Shown: positions 8,282 to 17,244, counted from the first letter of the stretch. The stretch: 64,000 nucleotides of DNA from Marispirochaeta sp. (GCF_963668165.1 NZ_OY764211.1:372001-436000); one strand, 5' to 3'. The notes: generated from the letters alone by a model not told the origin. Translations and numbers: made by a program.

Positions 8282-9488
8282 GGGCCCTGCATGTATACTC
8301 TTTTTTCTGTTATTCTCCATTTCTCTGTCTCCATTGCCTCCGGTTCCTGAGCCTCCTCAACCGCGCTTTAGCGAATATTCCCTTCCTCCCGAACCGCCCC
8401 AGATGATTATCGAATATCCGGTTATGCCTTACCGGGAGACTGTGCCGAAAATGTCTGAAAAGCAGGCGGAAAAGACTGTTTCGCCGGTACCGCAGCAACA
8501 GGAAAAACCAGCCGCAGTCTCTGTTCCTGTCAGTCCGTCCGAAGAGACACGACAACAGGCCCGGGATTCCGTGCCAGGGCGCAGGGATGCCGCGGAACGC
8601 GAAGAGAAAGCCGCAGCAGCGGTGGATGGTCCGGTATCGGAAGAAGGGCTGGAAGATCTTTCTCCTGAGTTTTTTGCCAGGCTGAATGACCGATTCAGCC
8701 TGGCCCTGGAAGGAGTATCATGGCTTTTCATCGAAGCCTATCCCTCGGGTGGGATTGTTTATGATGGTCGGGCCAGGGAAGAGCTTCTTATGCGCTTTAA
8801 TTTCAGGGCGACAAAAGCTGGAAAGTACATTCTTAAGTTTGTACAAGGCAGTTCCGGCGGACGAAGCGGTGAGTCACGCCGTGTTGCTGTAGAAGTTCTT
8901 CCGGCGGATGAGTTTCTGGCCAGGGTTACCGGGATTTCAGCTGAAACCCGGACCGATGCTGAAGCCGGGGTTTCCCTGAAAGATGAGCCGGAAGACGATT
9001 TGTCTCCGGAAGAAAGATACAAGGCGGCCCTTGATTACCTGAATCAGGGGGAGTGGGAGGCAGCTTTTACGGTACTTACTGATTGTGTTGACTTTGATCC
9101 GGCCGAGCCCTCTTTGAATACCGCCGCGGCCTATGCCGCCGCTCTTTTTATGGAGGATTTTATTCTGGCTCTGGATTATGCGAACTTTTTGCCATCCAGA
9201 CAGCGGGATTTTTCAGCCAGTCTCCTTACGGTCGGCGAATCACTGCCGGCCCGCGAACGACGCTTCCTTTTATGGGAAACCACTCAGCTTTTACCACTTT
9301 TTCATGGAATTGACAGCCTTATCTTTGCCCTTGCCCGGGATTATGAAGCGCCGGGTGAAAACCGCGACATAGAGGCTGCCATTCGCTGCTATCGCTATCT
9401 TATTTCCGAGTACCCTCTGAGTACCTACTGGGAGCAGGCAGAATCCCGGGCCAACTATCTCGAACGGCATTTCCTTCTCGTGCGGTAA
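8244..9488 (+). CDS. Secreted proline-rich, TPR-like protein
   Basis: A 414-residue protein with an N-terminal hydrophobic segment (about residues 17-30, CILFFLLFSISLSPLPPVP) consistent with a signal or anchor. A Pro/Glu-rich low-complexity linker follows (about 34-120), then a beta-rich segment (about 140-215, LEGVSWLFIEAYPSGGIVYD). The C-terminal helical region (about 255-410, SPEERYKAALDYLNQGEWEA and AIRCYRYLISEYPLSTYWEQ) has the look of TPR or outer-membrane lipoprotein-type repeats. It is probably periplasmic. The start at 8244 overlaps the upstream gene; a shorter start is possible. Confidence 0.7.
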   Translation: MLYWRKSLILSPKGPACILFFLLFSISLSPLPPVPEPPQPRFSEYSLPPEPPQMIIEYPVMPYRETVPKMSEKQAEKTVSPVPQQQEKPAAVSVPVSPSEETRQQARDSVPGRRDAAEREEKAAAAVDGPVSEEGLEDLSPEFFARLNDRFSLALEGVSWLFIEAYPSGGIVYDGRAREELLMRFNFRATKAGKYILKFVQGSSGGRSGESRRVAVEVLPADEFLARVTGISAETRTDAEAGVSLKDEPEDDLSPEERYKAALDYLNQGEWEAAFTVLTDCVDFDPAEPSLNTAAAYAAALFMEDFILALDYANFLPSRQRDFSASLLTVGESLPARERRFLLWETTQLLPLFHGIDSLIFALARDYEAPGENRDIEAAIRCYRYLISEYPLSTYWEQAESRANYLERHFLLVR

Positions 9489-9518
9489 TTTGCGTGCCTG
9501 TCCTCCGGAGGTATACCA

Positions 9519-9548
9519 TTGACAGGGGCGGGCCTTATCGGCTATAAA
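9519..9548 (+). promoter_or_regulatory. Sigma-70-type promoter for ffh
   Basis: TTGACA at 9519-9524 and TATAAA at 9543-9548 are separated by 18 bp, close to the housekeeping consensus. The predicted start of transcription is near 9555, which gives a leader of about 33 bases before the ATG at 9588. An inverted CCTCCGGAGG (9502-9511) sits just upstream of the -35 and may end the preceding transcript. Confidence 0.65.
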
Positions 9549-9587
9549 TGACCCTAAACTTTATGCTTTGGGGTAACAGCACCAGCT

Positions 9588-10925
9588 ATGTTTGATAAAC
9601 TGACACGGACCTTTTCCGATGTTCTACGGCAGGTTTCCGGCAAAAGCAGCATCACTGAGAAAAACATTCAGGACGCGGTAGAAGAGATTAAGATCGCCCT
9701 GCTTGAAGCCGACGTTAACCTGCGGGTGGTGCGTCGATTTGTCAATCATACCATCGAAGACGCCCAGGGGGAAAAGGTCCTTCGTTCGGTAAACCCCGGA
9801 CAGCAGTTCACCAAGATAGTACACGACAGAATGGTAAACCTGCTGGGTTCCGAAACGGAAGGACTCCAGTTAAAGGGACCGGATACCTTGAGTCCCATCC
9901 TGTTTATGGGTCTGCAGGGCTCGGGTAAAACAACCACCTGCGCCAAGCTGGCGCTGCGGCTGAAAAAAGAGGGACGCAAGCCTCTGTTGGTCGCCGCCGA
10001 CCTTGTCCGCCCCGCCGCGGTCAAGCAGCTTCAACTGCTTGGGGAGCAGACCGGGGTCCCTGTTTTTGCAATCGAGGGCGAAAAAAAGCCGGTAAAGGTC
10101 GTCAAGCAGGCTCTGAGCTTTGCTAAAAAGAACAGCTTCAATACATTGATCGTCGATACCTCCGGACGAATGCATCTGGACGACGATCTGATGAGGGAGA
10201 TCCAGGAGATCAATGCCGTATTGAAGCCGGTGGAGGGACTGCTGGTTGCCGACGCCATGACGGGACAGCAGGCTGTGGAAATCGCCAAAGAGTTCAACGA
10301 GCGTGTAGGGATAACCGGTGTAATCCTTTCCAAGTTTGATTCCGACACCCGTGGCGGTGCTGCCCTTTCGCTGAAAAGCGTTACAAAAAAGCCGATCAAA
10401 TTTGTCGGTGTCGGGGAAAAGATTGATGAACTCGAGCAGTTTCACCCTGACCGCATGGCTTCCCGGATTCTCGGAATGGGAGACGTTGTCTCGCTGGTGG
10501 AAAAAGCCCAGGAGACAATTGAGACAGAAGAGGCCGAGGAGCTCCAGAAAAAGCTGCAGAGCTCCACTTTTACCCTTCAGGATTACCTGGAACAGTTTAC
10601 AAGAATTAAAAAAATGGGTAGTCTGCAGTCTCTTATGGAAATGATTCCCGGTATGAAGGGAAATATCGACGAAGATGCGTTGAACAGCAAGGAGATGAAG
10701 AGGGAAGAGGCGATAATACTTTCCATGACCCTTCAGGAACGTCATAACCATCGCATAATCGGTCCTTCACGGCGCAAAAGAATTGCATCGGGAAGCGGCA
10801 CATCGGTGTTTGACGTTAATCGCCTTTTGAAGAAGTTTGATAAAATGCGTCTGATGATGAAGAAAATGACCAGGAATAAAAAACTTCAGGCTCAGATGCT
10901 TTCACAGTTTAATGGTAATATATAG
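9588..10925 (+). CDS. ffh: Signal recognition particle protein Ffh
   Basis: GTPase of the signal recognition particle, which targets nascent membrane proteins to FtsY and SecYEG. An N-domain helical bundle (residues 1-90) precedes the G-domain with P-loop GLQGSGKTTTCAKLA, the DLVRPAAVKQLQ block, DTSGRM (usually DTAGRL), DAMTGQQAVEIAKEF and SKFDSDTRGGAAL (usually TKLDGDARGGAAL). The methionine-rich M-domain includes MGSLQSLMEMIPGMKG, RIIGPSRRKRIASGSGTSVFDVNRLL and LMMKKMTRNKK. The G4 and G3 variants keep the key lysine and aspartates. It is the first gene upstream of rpsP by 32 bp, the classical ffh-rpsP arrangement. Confidence 0.96.
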   Translation: MFDKLTRTFSDVLRQVSGKSSITEKNIQDAVEEIKIALLEADVNLRVVRRFVNHTIEDAQGEKVLRSVNPGQQFTKIVHDRMVNLLGSETEGLQLKGPDTLSPILFMGLQGSGKTTTCAKLALRLKKEGRKPLLVAADLVRPAAVKQLQLLGEQTGVPVFAIEGEKKPVKVVKQALSFAKKNSFNTLIVDTSGRMHLDDDLMREIQEINAVLKPVEGLLVADAMTGQQAVEIAKEFNERVGITGVILSKFDSDTRGGAALSLKSVTKKPIKFVGVGEKIDELEQFHPDRMASRILGMGDVVSLVEKAQETIETEEAEELQKKLQSSTFTLQDYLEQFTRIKKMGSLQSLMEMIPGMKGNIDEDALNSKEMKREEAIILSMTLQERHNHRIIGPSRRKRIASGSGTSVFDVNRLLKKFDKMRLMMKKMTRNKKLQAQMLSQFNGNI

Positions 10926-10957
10926 CTTGAGCGTTCGATTACAGACAGGAGGATCGA

Positions 10958-11209
10958 GTGAGCGTTAAGATCAGATTGAAAAGGTTCGGCACGAAGAAAA
11001 GGCCGTACTACCGGATTGTTGTTATGGATTCCCGCGCTCCGCGGGACGGGCGTGCTATCGAAGAGGTCGGCCTCTATCACCCCATCGAAGTAGAAGAGAA
11101 ACAATTAAGTATCAAGGAAGAGCGTATTCGTGAGTGGATCTCCAAGGGAGCACGCCCCACAGATACAGTAAAGCGGCTTCTTAACAAATTGAATCTTTAC
11201 ATTAAATAA
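10958..11209 (+). CDS. rpsP: 30S ribosomal protein S16
   Basis: An 83-residue S16 with the canonical start [20 protein letters not shown], then [20 protein letters not shown] and [14 protein letters not shown]. Start GTG at 10958 follows a strong AGGAGG. First member of the rpsP-khpA-rimM-trmD-rplS set, which couples ribosome assembly with tRNA and rRNA maturation; the order is conserved across many bacteria. Confidence 0.97.
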   Translation: MSVKIRLKRFGTKKRPYYRIVVMDSRAPRDGRAIEEVGLYHPIEVEEKQLSIKEERIREWISKGARPTDTVKRLLNKLNLYIK

Positions 11210-11248
11210 GGGTCGCAGAACAGCAGATAAACAAGCAAGGATTATTGC

Positions 11249-11482
11249 GTGGAAAAAGATCTCGTTGAATATATTGCGAAATCTCTGGTAGACGACCCGG
11301 CAGAGGTCGTGGTTAACGTTATAGAAGGTGAGAAATCGACGATTCTGGAACTCCGGGTTTCTCCCGACGATATTGGCAAGGTTATCGGTAAGCACGGTCG
11401 CATTGCCAAAGCTGTACGAACCATACTGAGCGCCGCAGCTACCAAGACCGGAAAAAGGATCGTGCTGGAAATTCTCGATTGA
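11249..11482 (+). CDS. khpA: KhpA, KH-domain RNA-binding protein
   Basis: A 77-residue single KH domain. The GxxG loop is GKHG in [20 protein letters not shown], and the C-terminus is [11 protein letters not shown]. In Gram-positives KhpA pairs with KhpB/Jag as an RNA chaperone affecting many transcripts; here its place between rpsP and rimM is the conserved one. Start is GTG at 11249. The stop overlaps the start of rimM by four bases. Confidence 0.93.
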   Translation: MEKDLVEYIAKSLVDDPAEVVVNVIEGEKSTILELRVSPDDIGKVIGKHGRIAKAVRTILSAAATKTGKRIVLEILD

Positions 11483-11985
11483 TGGAACGGATTACCGTCG
11501 CGCGGATCGGGAAAACCCATGGCCTGAAAGGGTATATCAAGGTGAACAGCTTCTCCGGGAGTTACGGACATCTTATTGATATCGAAGAAGGTATACTGGT
11601 CTTTCGTCATGGTAAGGAGATTCCAGTTCGAATCGAGGCGGTCGTTCCTTTCGGCGACCGGGCACTGATGAAGTTCGTCGGCTATGATACTCCCGAATCA
11701 GCTCGAACTCTCACGGGAGGGGAACTCTGGGTTGATAAAAAACATGCCGCCCCGTTAGGACAGGACGAGTATTATATTGCTGACCTGAAGGGCTGCTCGG
11801 TTATTCACGGCGACGAGGAGCTTGGAACAGTCATTGGTGTAGCCGAAACGGGTCAGGCCGACCTGTTAGAGGTTAAAACCGTTGACCGTGGTTTTCGGTA
11901 TCTTCCTCTCAAGGATGAATACGTCGGACGGGTGGATACGAAAGGCAAAAGAATCGAGCTTAAGGCCGTCTGGATTCTGGAATGA
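11479..11985 (+). CDS. rimM: Ribosome maturation factor RimM
   Basis: Binds S19 and helps mature the head of the 30S subunit. The N-terminal barrel shows [21 protein letters not shown] and the C-terminal PRC-like barrel shows [32 protein letters not shown] and [12 protein letters not shown]. The 168-residue length is normal. It is joined by 4-base overlaps to khpA upstream and trmD downstream. Confidence 0.94.
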   Translation: MMERITVARIGKTHGLKGYIKVNSFSGSYGHLIDIEEGILVFRHGKEIPVRIEAVVPFGDRALMKFVGYDTPESARTLTGGELWVDKKHAAPLGQDEYYIADLKGCSVIHGDEELGTVIGVAETGQADLLEVKTVDRGFRYLPLKDEYVGRVDTKGKRIELKAVWILE

Positions 11986-12728
11986 AGGTAAGCATTCTTA
12001 CCCTCTTTCCGGAAATTATGGAGGGCTATTTTTGCTCTTCCATAATGGCGAAGGCTGTTGATCGCGGGTTGTTTTCGTACCGGCTGATCAATTTTCGGGA
12101 ATTCGCCACGGATAAACACAGGACCTGTGATGACGCACCCTATGGCGGCGGCGCCGGTATGGTGCTGAAACCCGAACCATTGGCGAAAGCTTTGGAGTTC
12201 GTGGGGACAGGCGGCAAGCGGGTTGTATTTCCGAGTCCTTCCGGACGGCTGTTTCGCCAATCCATGGCTGAAGAGTTTTCCCGGGAGGAAGAACTGGTTA
12301 TTATCTGCGGCCGTTACGAAGGGCTTGATCAGCGTATCATTGACAGCTACGTTGATGACGAAGTATGTGTAGGCGACTACGTGCTTTCCTCGGGCGAGGT
12401 AGCAGCCATGGTGATCATTGATGCTGTGTATCGGCTAAGGGAGGGGATAATAAGCGCTGAGTCCCTGGAGGAGGAGAGCTTCTCCGACGGACTGCTTGAG
12501 TATCCTCATTACACGCGCCCGGAGATTTTTGATGGAGAAAAGGTCCCGGAAATCCTTTTGTCGGGGCATCATGAGAAGATACATGAATGGAGAACGAGGC
12601 AGCGCCTGGAGAAAACCCTGGCTAATCGGCCGGAACTGTTGAAAAATCGGAACCTCGATGACGGGGAGAAGAGAATACTAAAGGAACTAACGAGAAAACA
12701 AGGAAATCAGGGAGGAGAAAACCCATGA
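11982..12728 (+). CDS. trmD: tRNA (guanine-N1-)-methyltransferase TrmD
   Basis: SAM-dependent SPOUT (trefoil-knot) enzyme that methylates G37 of tRNAs and prevents frameshifting. Motifs are [49 protein letters not shown], the knot segment [20 protein letters not shown] (usually SGGE) and [24 protein letters not shown] overlaps join it to rimM and rplS. Confidence 0.96.
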   Translation: MKVSILTLFPEIMEGYFCSSIMAKAVDRGLFSYRLINFREFATDKHRTCDDAPYGGGAGMVLKPEPLAKALEFVGTGGKRVVFPSPSGRLFRQSMAEEFSREEELVIICGRYEGLDQRIIDSYVDDEVCVGDYVLSSGEVAAMVIIDAVYRLREGIISAESLEEESFSDGLLEYPHYTRPEIFDGEKVPEILLSGHHEKIHEWRTRQRLEKTLANRPELLKNRNLDDGEKRILKELTRKQGNQGGENP

Positions 12729-13102
12729 ATACCATTAATGCCATTGAAGCCGAACAGTTGAAGGAAAATATCGACGAGTTTCGCATTGGCGATACTGTTA
12801 AAGTACACTTCAAGATTGTTGAAGGAACAACAGAACGTGTTCAGATTTTTGAAGGGATTGTTATAGCCAAGAATAACAGCGGTATTCGCAAGACCTTCAC
12901 AGTCAGAAAGATATCCTATGGAGTAGGCGTTGAGCGTGTGTTCCCTGTCCACTCGCCACGGGTGGAACGAGTTGAGGTAGTGCGCCGCGGACGTGTACGC
13001 CGGGCAAAGCTTTACTATCTGCGAAGCAGAGTAGGTAAGGCTGCCAAGGTTACTGAACTTATACGGCGGAAGCAGCAGAAAACAAAGGCCGAGCAGGCCT
13101 GA
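12725..13102 (+). CDS. rplS: 50S ribosomal protein L19
   Basis: A 125-residue L19 with [60 protein letters not shown] and [20 protein letters not shown]. It ends the classical translation set; a flagellar gene pair follows after 13 bp with no terminator seen, so the transcript probably continues. Confidence 0.97.
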   Translation: MNTINAIEAEQLKENIDEFRIGDTVKVHFKIVEGTTERVQIFEGIVIAKNNSGIRKTFTVRKISYGVGVERVFPVHSPRVERVEVVRRGRVRRAKLYYLRSRVGKAAKVTELIRRKQQKTKAEQA

Positions 13103-13115
13103 TTTTGTTGTCGGT

Positions 13116-14093
13116 ATGATCAGCAACGTCCCCGGTACGCTGAAATTCAGCGGCGGTGGAGCGGGTCCGGTTCTCCGGCCCGGACGGTTGTTGACGGTCA
13201 TAGTACATGAGACCGGCCCCAAGGGGCTGATTATCGAAATTGATGGATTACGTTTAAAAGTCTCGTCAAGTATCCCCTTAAAAAAGGGGGATATTTTTGT
13301 GTCCCGGGTAGAGACCGGACCACGGGGCATTTTTCTTAAGATTCTCGAGAGATCCGGAGATTATGCAGCCGGCGATGTTCACCGCCTGTCTGAACTTATG
13401 CGGCAGGAGCCGGAACTTGTACGGGCTTTGATACGTTCTGGGCTGTCTCTGCACGACGATAATCTGAAGCGTTTTCGACGTCTGCTTGGCGAAAAAAAGG
13501 GAAAGGACCGGGAGGAGTTTGCCCGATACCTGACACTGCTTGAGGAGAAAAACCTTATACCCTTGATTGAGCCGGAAACAGCAGCTTTTTTCAGCGAAAA
13601 AAATGAGCATGAGCAGCAAGAAAACTCTGACGCCTGGAGAGAAGCAGTTGCCGATGCTCCCGGGGTACGCAGTATTTTATTACGAAAATCAGAACGCATC
13701 AGCGAAACAGCTCTTTTTAACCATAAAAAAAGCCGTAGAGATGAACACTGGCTAAAAATACCCCTGCGTCTGAAAATAGGGAAAAAGACCTTTAGTGGTG
13801 AACTCAGGCTCAGAATAGGTCTGGAAAAACATACGGTAAAGGACGGAACCTTAAAGCTTAGCGAGGAGACGGATGACGGTGGCGATTCCTGGGTCTTCGG
13901 AATTTGCGATGATCCCGAAAAATCTCTGTATCTGATAGAACACCCGGCGATTGGGAGTAAAAAACTATCAGGATTTGTTCAAAAAGTACGAAAATTGGGC
14001 TTCTCTGGTGTCGATACTTTAAGTAGGGAAGGCTTTGACGGCTTCTCCCTTTCAGATATAATGATTCAGAGGAGTGTGGACGCGCAGGCATGA
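13116..14093 (+). CDS. FliK/YlqG-like protein upstream of an FlhB-C homologue
   Basis: A 325-residue protein with no strong catalytic motif. The N-terminus (about 20-90, LRPGRLLTVIVHETGPKGLI) resembles a small beta-barrel. The C-terminal third has a LRLRIGLEKHTVKDGTLKLS-like segment in the place where flagellar hook-length proteins carry the FliK C domain. The assignment leans on context: in Bacillus the rplS neighbourhood carries ylqG (FliK-like) followed by ylqH (FlhB C-domain), exactly the order here, with a 4-base overlap to the next gene. A role in flagellar export is inferred, not shown. Confidence 0.6.
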   Translation: MISNVPGTLKFSGGGAGPVLRPGRLLTVIVHETGPKGLIIEIDGLRLKVSSSIPLKKGDIFVSRVETGPRGIFLKILERSGDYAAGDVHRLSELMRQEPELVRALIRSGLSLHDDNLKRFRRLLGEKKGKDREEFARYLTLLEEKNLIPLIEPETAAFFSEKNEHEQQENSDAWREAVADAPGVRSILLRKSERISETALFNHKKSRRDEHWLKIPLRLKIGKKTFSGELRLRIGLEKHTVKDGTLKLSEETDDGGDSWVFGICDDPEKSLYLIEHPAIGSKKLSGFVQKVRKLGFSGVDTLSREGFDGFSLSDIMIQRSVDAQA

Positions 14094-14350
14094 AGGAGTT
14101 CACCCAACAACAGGCTGTTAGTCTCAAGTATGATCCCGCAATGCCCGCCCCTTTTGTGTCGGCCAAGGCAAAAGGTTTCCTGGCCCAGCGCATGATCGAC
14201 ATAGCGGAAGAGTCTGGAATTCCCATACTATCTGCAGGGAAAACAGCTGAGGATCTTTTCTTTCTTGATCCCGGTGAACTTATACCGGAATACCTTTTTG
14301 CTGTAGTTGCGGAAATATTTGCATTTATATACAGTGTACAGGAATCCTGA
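14090..14350 (+). CDS. FlhB C-terminal-domain-like protein (YlqH/FhlX type)
   Basis: An 86-residue protein equal to the cytoplasmic autocleaving domain of FlhB/YscU without the membrane part: AVSLKYDPAMPAPFVSAKAK, FLAQRMIDIAEESGIPILSA, then PGELIPEYLFAVVAEIFAFI. The NPTH autocleavage motif of full FlhB is absent (DPAMPAP occupies that area), as in stand-alone homologues. Those can substitute for the FlhB C domain in export-substrate switching. The start overlaps the FliK-like gene by four bases, and the stop TGA overlaps the next ATG by one base. Confidence 0.85.
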   Translation: MKEFTQQQAVSLKYDPAMPAPFVSAKAKGFLAQRMIDIAEESGIPILSAGKTAEDLFFLDPGELIPEYLFAVVAEIFAFIYSVQES

Positions 14351-15498
14351 TGAAAAACATAAACGTAGACGATCTGAAAGCCGGAATGAAGTTTGATCAA
14401 CCCGTGTACATCGATGGAGAAAATATCCTTGTACCGGCGGAAATACGTATAAACGAAAAAGACATCGCTCGTCTGCGGAAATGGGAAATAGAGTCTGTCC
14501 AGACCGCTGGATCGCTTATAGACGAAGAAGAAGAGAGAAAGACAAAAGAGAAGACCATAAAAGATCTTAAGGAGTCACAAAGCTACAAGGAGCTTCTTCA
14601 AATTTATCTCGCGGCGGTCAAGCAGATTAACATTCTGTTCGCAACACTGCGGCAGGGAAGGCGAGTTACTACCAAGGAGCTTAATAAGGTAGCGGAGCTG
14701 CTATATCAGACGGTAAAGAGGGCCCCCACAGAAATGACGGGAATCACGATTCGGGCCGATAAAAACCGGCAGGGTATCGCGGTCAGCTCAGTAAACTGCG
14801 CGATACTGGCCATGGTTACCGGCATGAACCTGAAGCTGGATGACGCAAAGCTCCACAGTCTTGTCCTGGGCGCCCTGCTCCATGATGTTGGCATGTTGAA
14901 GATGCCTGACGCTATTCTTAACAAGTCAGGGGATCTTCATGAATCTGAACTAAAAACAATCTATACCCATACGGTCCACTCGTACAACATAATAACAAAA
15001 GAACTGGGGTATCCGGAGGAGATCGGGCTAATAGCATTGCAGCACCACGAACGATGGGACGGGAAAGGGTATCCTCATAAGATATCAGGAGACCAGATCT
15101 ACATCCTGGCCCGCGTAGTATCACTTGTTGACTCCTTTGAGGCTATGGTCAGAGATAAACCCTACCGGGACTCCATGATTGGTTACAGCGCCATGAGGCA
15201 GATCCTGAACGACAATTCCAGACGCTTTGACAGCAGCATTGTGAAGGTGTTTCTGAAGAGTATGGGGATCTATCCTTTGGGGAGCGTGGTTATCCTGAAT
15301 GACGGTTCTATAGGAAGCGTTGTGCGGACCCATGCATCCGTTCCGCTGCGGCCGGTGATTAGAATCCTGATGGACAGTGATGGCAATCGGTTTGACAACA
15401 ACGACGGCGAAACCATTGATCTTCTTGAAACAAAAACCTTGTTCATCGTACGGGCCATAAATCCACAAGAACTTGGAAAAAGGCGGGAAAACAGATGA
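14350..15498 (+). CDS. HD-GYP domain cyclic-di-GMP phosphodiesterase
   Basis: A 382-residue soluble protein. N-terminal about 140 residues are unlike known sensor domains (DUF3391-like start, NVDDLKAGMKFDQPVYIDGE). The HD-GYP domain follows with LVLGALLHDVGMLKMPDAIL, HSYNIITKELGYPEEIGLIA, LQHHERWDGKGYPHKISGDQ and ILARVVSLVDSFEAMVRDKP. The HD and GYP signature residues are all present, so c-di-GMP hydrolysis is expected; Borrelia PdeB is a characterised spirochaete relative. Placement directly after flagellar-export-like genes fits motility control. The stop overlaps yraN by four bases. Confidence 0.88.
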   Translation: MKNINVDDLKAGMKFDQPVYIDGENILVPAEIRINEKDIARLRKWEIESVQTAGSLIDEEEERKTKEKTIKDLKESQSYKELLQIYLAAVKQINILFATLRQGRRVTTKELNKVAELLYQTVKRAPTEMTGITIRADKNRQGIAVSSVNCAILAMVTGMNLKLDDAKLHSLVLGALLHDVGMLKMPDAILNKSGDLHESELKTIYTHTVHSYNIITKELGYPEEIGLIALQHHERWDGKGYPHKISGDQIYILARVVSLVDSFEAMVRDKPYRDSMIGYSAMRQILNDNSRRFDSSIVKVFLKSMGIYPLGSVVILNDGSIGSVVRTHASVPLRPVIRILMDSDGNRFDNNDGETIDLLETKTLFIVRAINPQELGKRRENR

Positions 15499-15854
15499 AC
15501 CGGTCACAACGAGGACGTTCCGGAGAACGGGACGCAGCTGAATATTTACAGAAATTAGGACACGATATAGTCAAACAGAATTACTATACACGGAACGGAG
15601 AAATTGATCTGATAACCCGCATCGATGATAGACTACATTTTGTTGAGGTTAAAACATGGCGTTTGTCTCCTGAGAATCTGGAGTTTTCCATTGATAATAG
15701 AAAAATTCATCGGATTCAGTGTACTGCCAGGGATTTCCTGGCAAAAAACGACAGGTTCCGGAACTGTGAAAAACAGTTTGATGTGGTATATATCACAGAA
15801 CCGGACCATAGTGTGCATTACATACCGCAGGCCTTCGAAGGTGGAGCAGAATGA
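15495..15854 (+). CDS. yraN: YraN family (UPF0102) putative endonuclease-fold protein
   Basis: A 119-residue small nuclease-like protein with the Holliday-resolvase-related fold. Visible blocks are RGRSGERDAAEYLQKLGHDI, NGEIDLITRIDDRLHFVEVK with the E-x-D...ExK acidic set, and KIHRIQCTARDFLAKN. The biochemical role is unsettled. It is commonly found near rnhB and rplS; here it is ATGA-coupled on both sides. Confidence 0.9.
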   Translation: MNRSQRGRSGERDAAEYLQKLGHDIVKQNYYTRNGEIDLITRIDDRLHFVEVKTWRLSPENLEFSIDNRKIHRIQCTARDFLAKNDRFRNCEKQFDVVYITEPDHSVHYIPQAFEGGAE

Positions 15855-15994
15855 TACGAATAGCAAAGCCAACAGATCCCAAGAAAATCGCCGATTTGAA
15901 AAAAAAGATAAACGATAAAAAGTATCTTGATACAGCTATTCAAAGTTTAGCCCACACAATTACCAAAGAGATTCTGCACATCGATGAGGTATAA
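15851..15994 (+). CDS. 47-residue protein in the rplS-yraN operon
   Basis: ATG at 15851 overlaps the yraN stop (ATGA), and the frame runs 47 codons to TAA at 15992-15994, three bases before the next gene. The peptide starts MIRIAKPTDPKKIADLKKKI and ends HTITKEILHIDEV; it is basic then amphipathic, predicted helical, with no membrane segment. The tight overlap on one side and the 3-base gap on the other argue for a real gene. No family is recognised. Confidence 0.65.
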   Translation: MIRIAKPTDPKKIADLKKKINDKKYLDTAIQSLAHTITKEILHIDEV

Positions 15995-15997
15995 ATA

Positions 15998-16399
15998 ATG
16001 GACCAGGAAAACCGGAATAAAAAAAACAATCAGAAGACAGGCAAACAGCGGAATTCACAGAAGACAAGGCGAAGGGGAGGCCGAGGCGGCTCTTCAAAGC
16101 GTTATTATGCCGAGTGTCCAATATGCGGAAAGGGCGTACGTGATCTTCTTACCGCGGTGGCATGGGGAGATGATCGTAAACCCAGCCATTTTGACTGTAT
16201 ATTAAAAGCAATAGCTGATAAAGAAGATGTTCAAGCCAAGGAAAAAGTTGTGTATCTCGGGGGCGGAATTTTCGGAATTGTAAAAATCCGTTCAGGATCC
16301 GGGGCTTCTCCGCGTTTTACTGTACGCAAAAGAATACAACTGGAAGAAAAAGAAGAAAACATAGATTGGCGTAAAAAGGTCAGCAAGAATATCAGATAA
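15998..16399 (+). CDS. Basic protein with a Cys-rich knuckle, unknown
   Basis: A 133-residue protein. The first 35 residues are highly basic and Asn/Gln-rich (KKNNQKTGKQRNSQKTRRRG), suggesting nucleic-acid contact. AECPICGKGVRDLL (about 38-51) followed by HFDCILKAI could hold one metal ion (CxxC...HxxC). The C-terminal half has a beta-rich GGGIFGIVKIRSGSG segment. It is the last gene before a strong terminator. An RNA-binding role is an inference from charge and context only. Confidence 0.7.
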   Translation: MDQENRNKKNNQKTGKQRNSQKTRRRGGRGGSSKRYYAECPICGKGVRDLLTAVAWGDDRKPSHFDCILKAIADKEDVQAKEKVVYLGGGIFGIVKIRSGSGASPRFTVRKRIQLEEKEENIDWRKKVSKNIR

Positions 16400-16432
16400 G
16401 AAAACGGCTGCTTTCCGGCAGCCGTTTTCTTA
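16398..16432. terminator. Bidirectional intrinsic terminator
   Basis: A 14-bp perfect stem (16398-16411 pairing with 16418-16431, core AACGGCTGC) with a 6-base loop is flanked by A-runs on the left and T-runs on the right, so it can end the plus-strand operon and the minus-strand HEAT gene. The stop codon of the 133-aa gene lies within the stem. Confidence 0.85.
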
Positions 16433-16450
16433 TACCAGTATACTGATTAA

Positions 16451-17173
16451 TTAGTTCTGTTCTCTCATGAGGGAGATTACCTGATACGCTTTTTCTTTAA
16501 CCGGACGGATGTAGTTCCCGTTCTGAGCGATCTGGACAACTGCCGAATAAACCTGACGGTTGTTGGTTGAACCGTTCTTTTCTATCAGTTTCTGTATTGC
16601 CAAAAGTGAGGCATGGGCAAAGTTGTCGTTCGGGACCATCTGGTCCTGGTTTTGAAGAGCAAAGGCTATAGCCCGGCTGACTTCGCCTTCTTCATCCAAT
16701 CCGATAACACCAAGTGCGTACGTTGCTTCCGCAAGCACTACAGGATCATCGTCTGTCCGAAGGACGTTGAGTAAGGTGTCCTTAGAGTTCTCACCACCAA
16801 GTTCACCAAGCAGCCTGCACGCTTCCCGGCGTACTGTAGGAAAGTAGTTAACTGTCCTGTTATTTCGCCTGACAACCCTGCTGATACCCTCTTCAGACAG
16901 GTAATCAAGAACAAAATGGGCACCTGGATCTCCGGTACTGAAAGAACCGTCCTTGATTGACTCTTCGATCATGGTAAGGGACATAAGCTTCATATCACGG
17001 TCATCAAGGAAGGCCATTTCCCGCATTATCATAATATCGCCGCTCTGAAGATACAGTTCTTCGATGGTGGCGGTCTTGTCCCTGGATACGTTTTGCTCCG
17101 ATTCCTGGGCGTATACCACAGATAGGGCAAAGAGGATCACCAGAAGAACAGTAACACTAGACTTGATTTTCAT
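16451..17173 (-). CDS. Exported HEAT-repeat protein
   Basis: A 240-residue protein with a signal peptide (MKIKSSVTVLLVILFALSVV then YAQ, probable cleavage after AQ). Alpha-solenoid repeats follow, for example YFPTVRREACRLLGELGGEN then DDDPVVLAEATYALGVIGLD. Start at 17173 is chosen because GGGAG lies seven bases upstream; a frame five codons longer exists. It is probably a periplasmic scaffold or binding protein; no enzyme motif is visible. Confidence 0.8.
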   Translation of the reverse strand: MKIKSSVTVLLVILFALSVVYAQESEQNVSRDKTATIEELYLQSGDIMIMREMAFLDDRDMKLMSLTMIEESIKDGSFSTGDPGAHFVLDYLSEEGISRVVRRNNRTVNYFPTVRREACRLLGELGGENSKDTLLNVLRTDDDPVVLAEATYALGVIGLDEEGEVSRAIAFALQNQDQMVPNDNFAHASLLAIQKLIEKNGSTNNRQVYSAVVQIAQNGNYIRPVKEKAYQVISLMREQN

Positions 17174-17244
17174 TGTAACTCCCTGCACAGAATATCAAAA
17201 TATAATATCATTAATCCATAAAACCTTTTATAGTATAGAGTATA

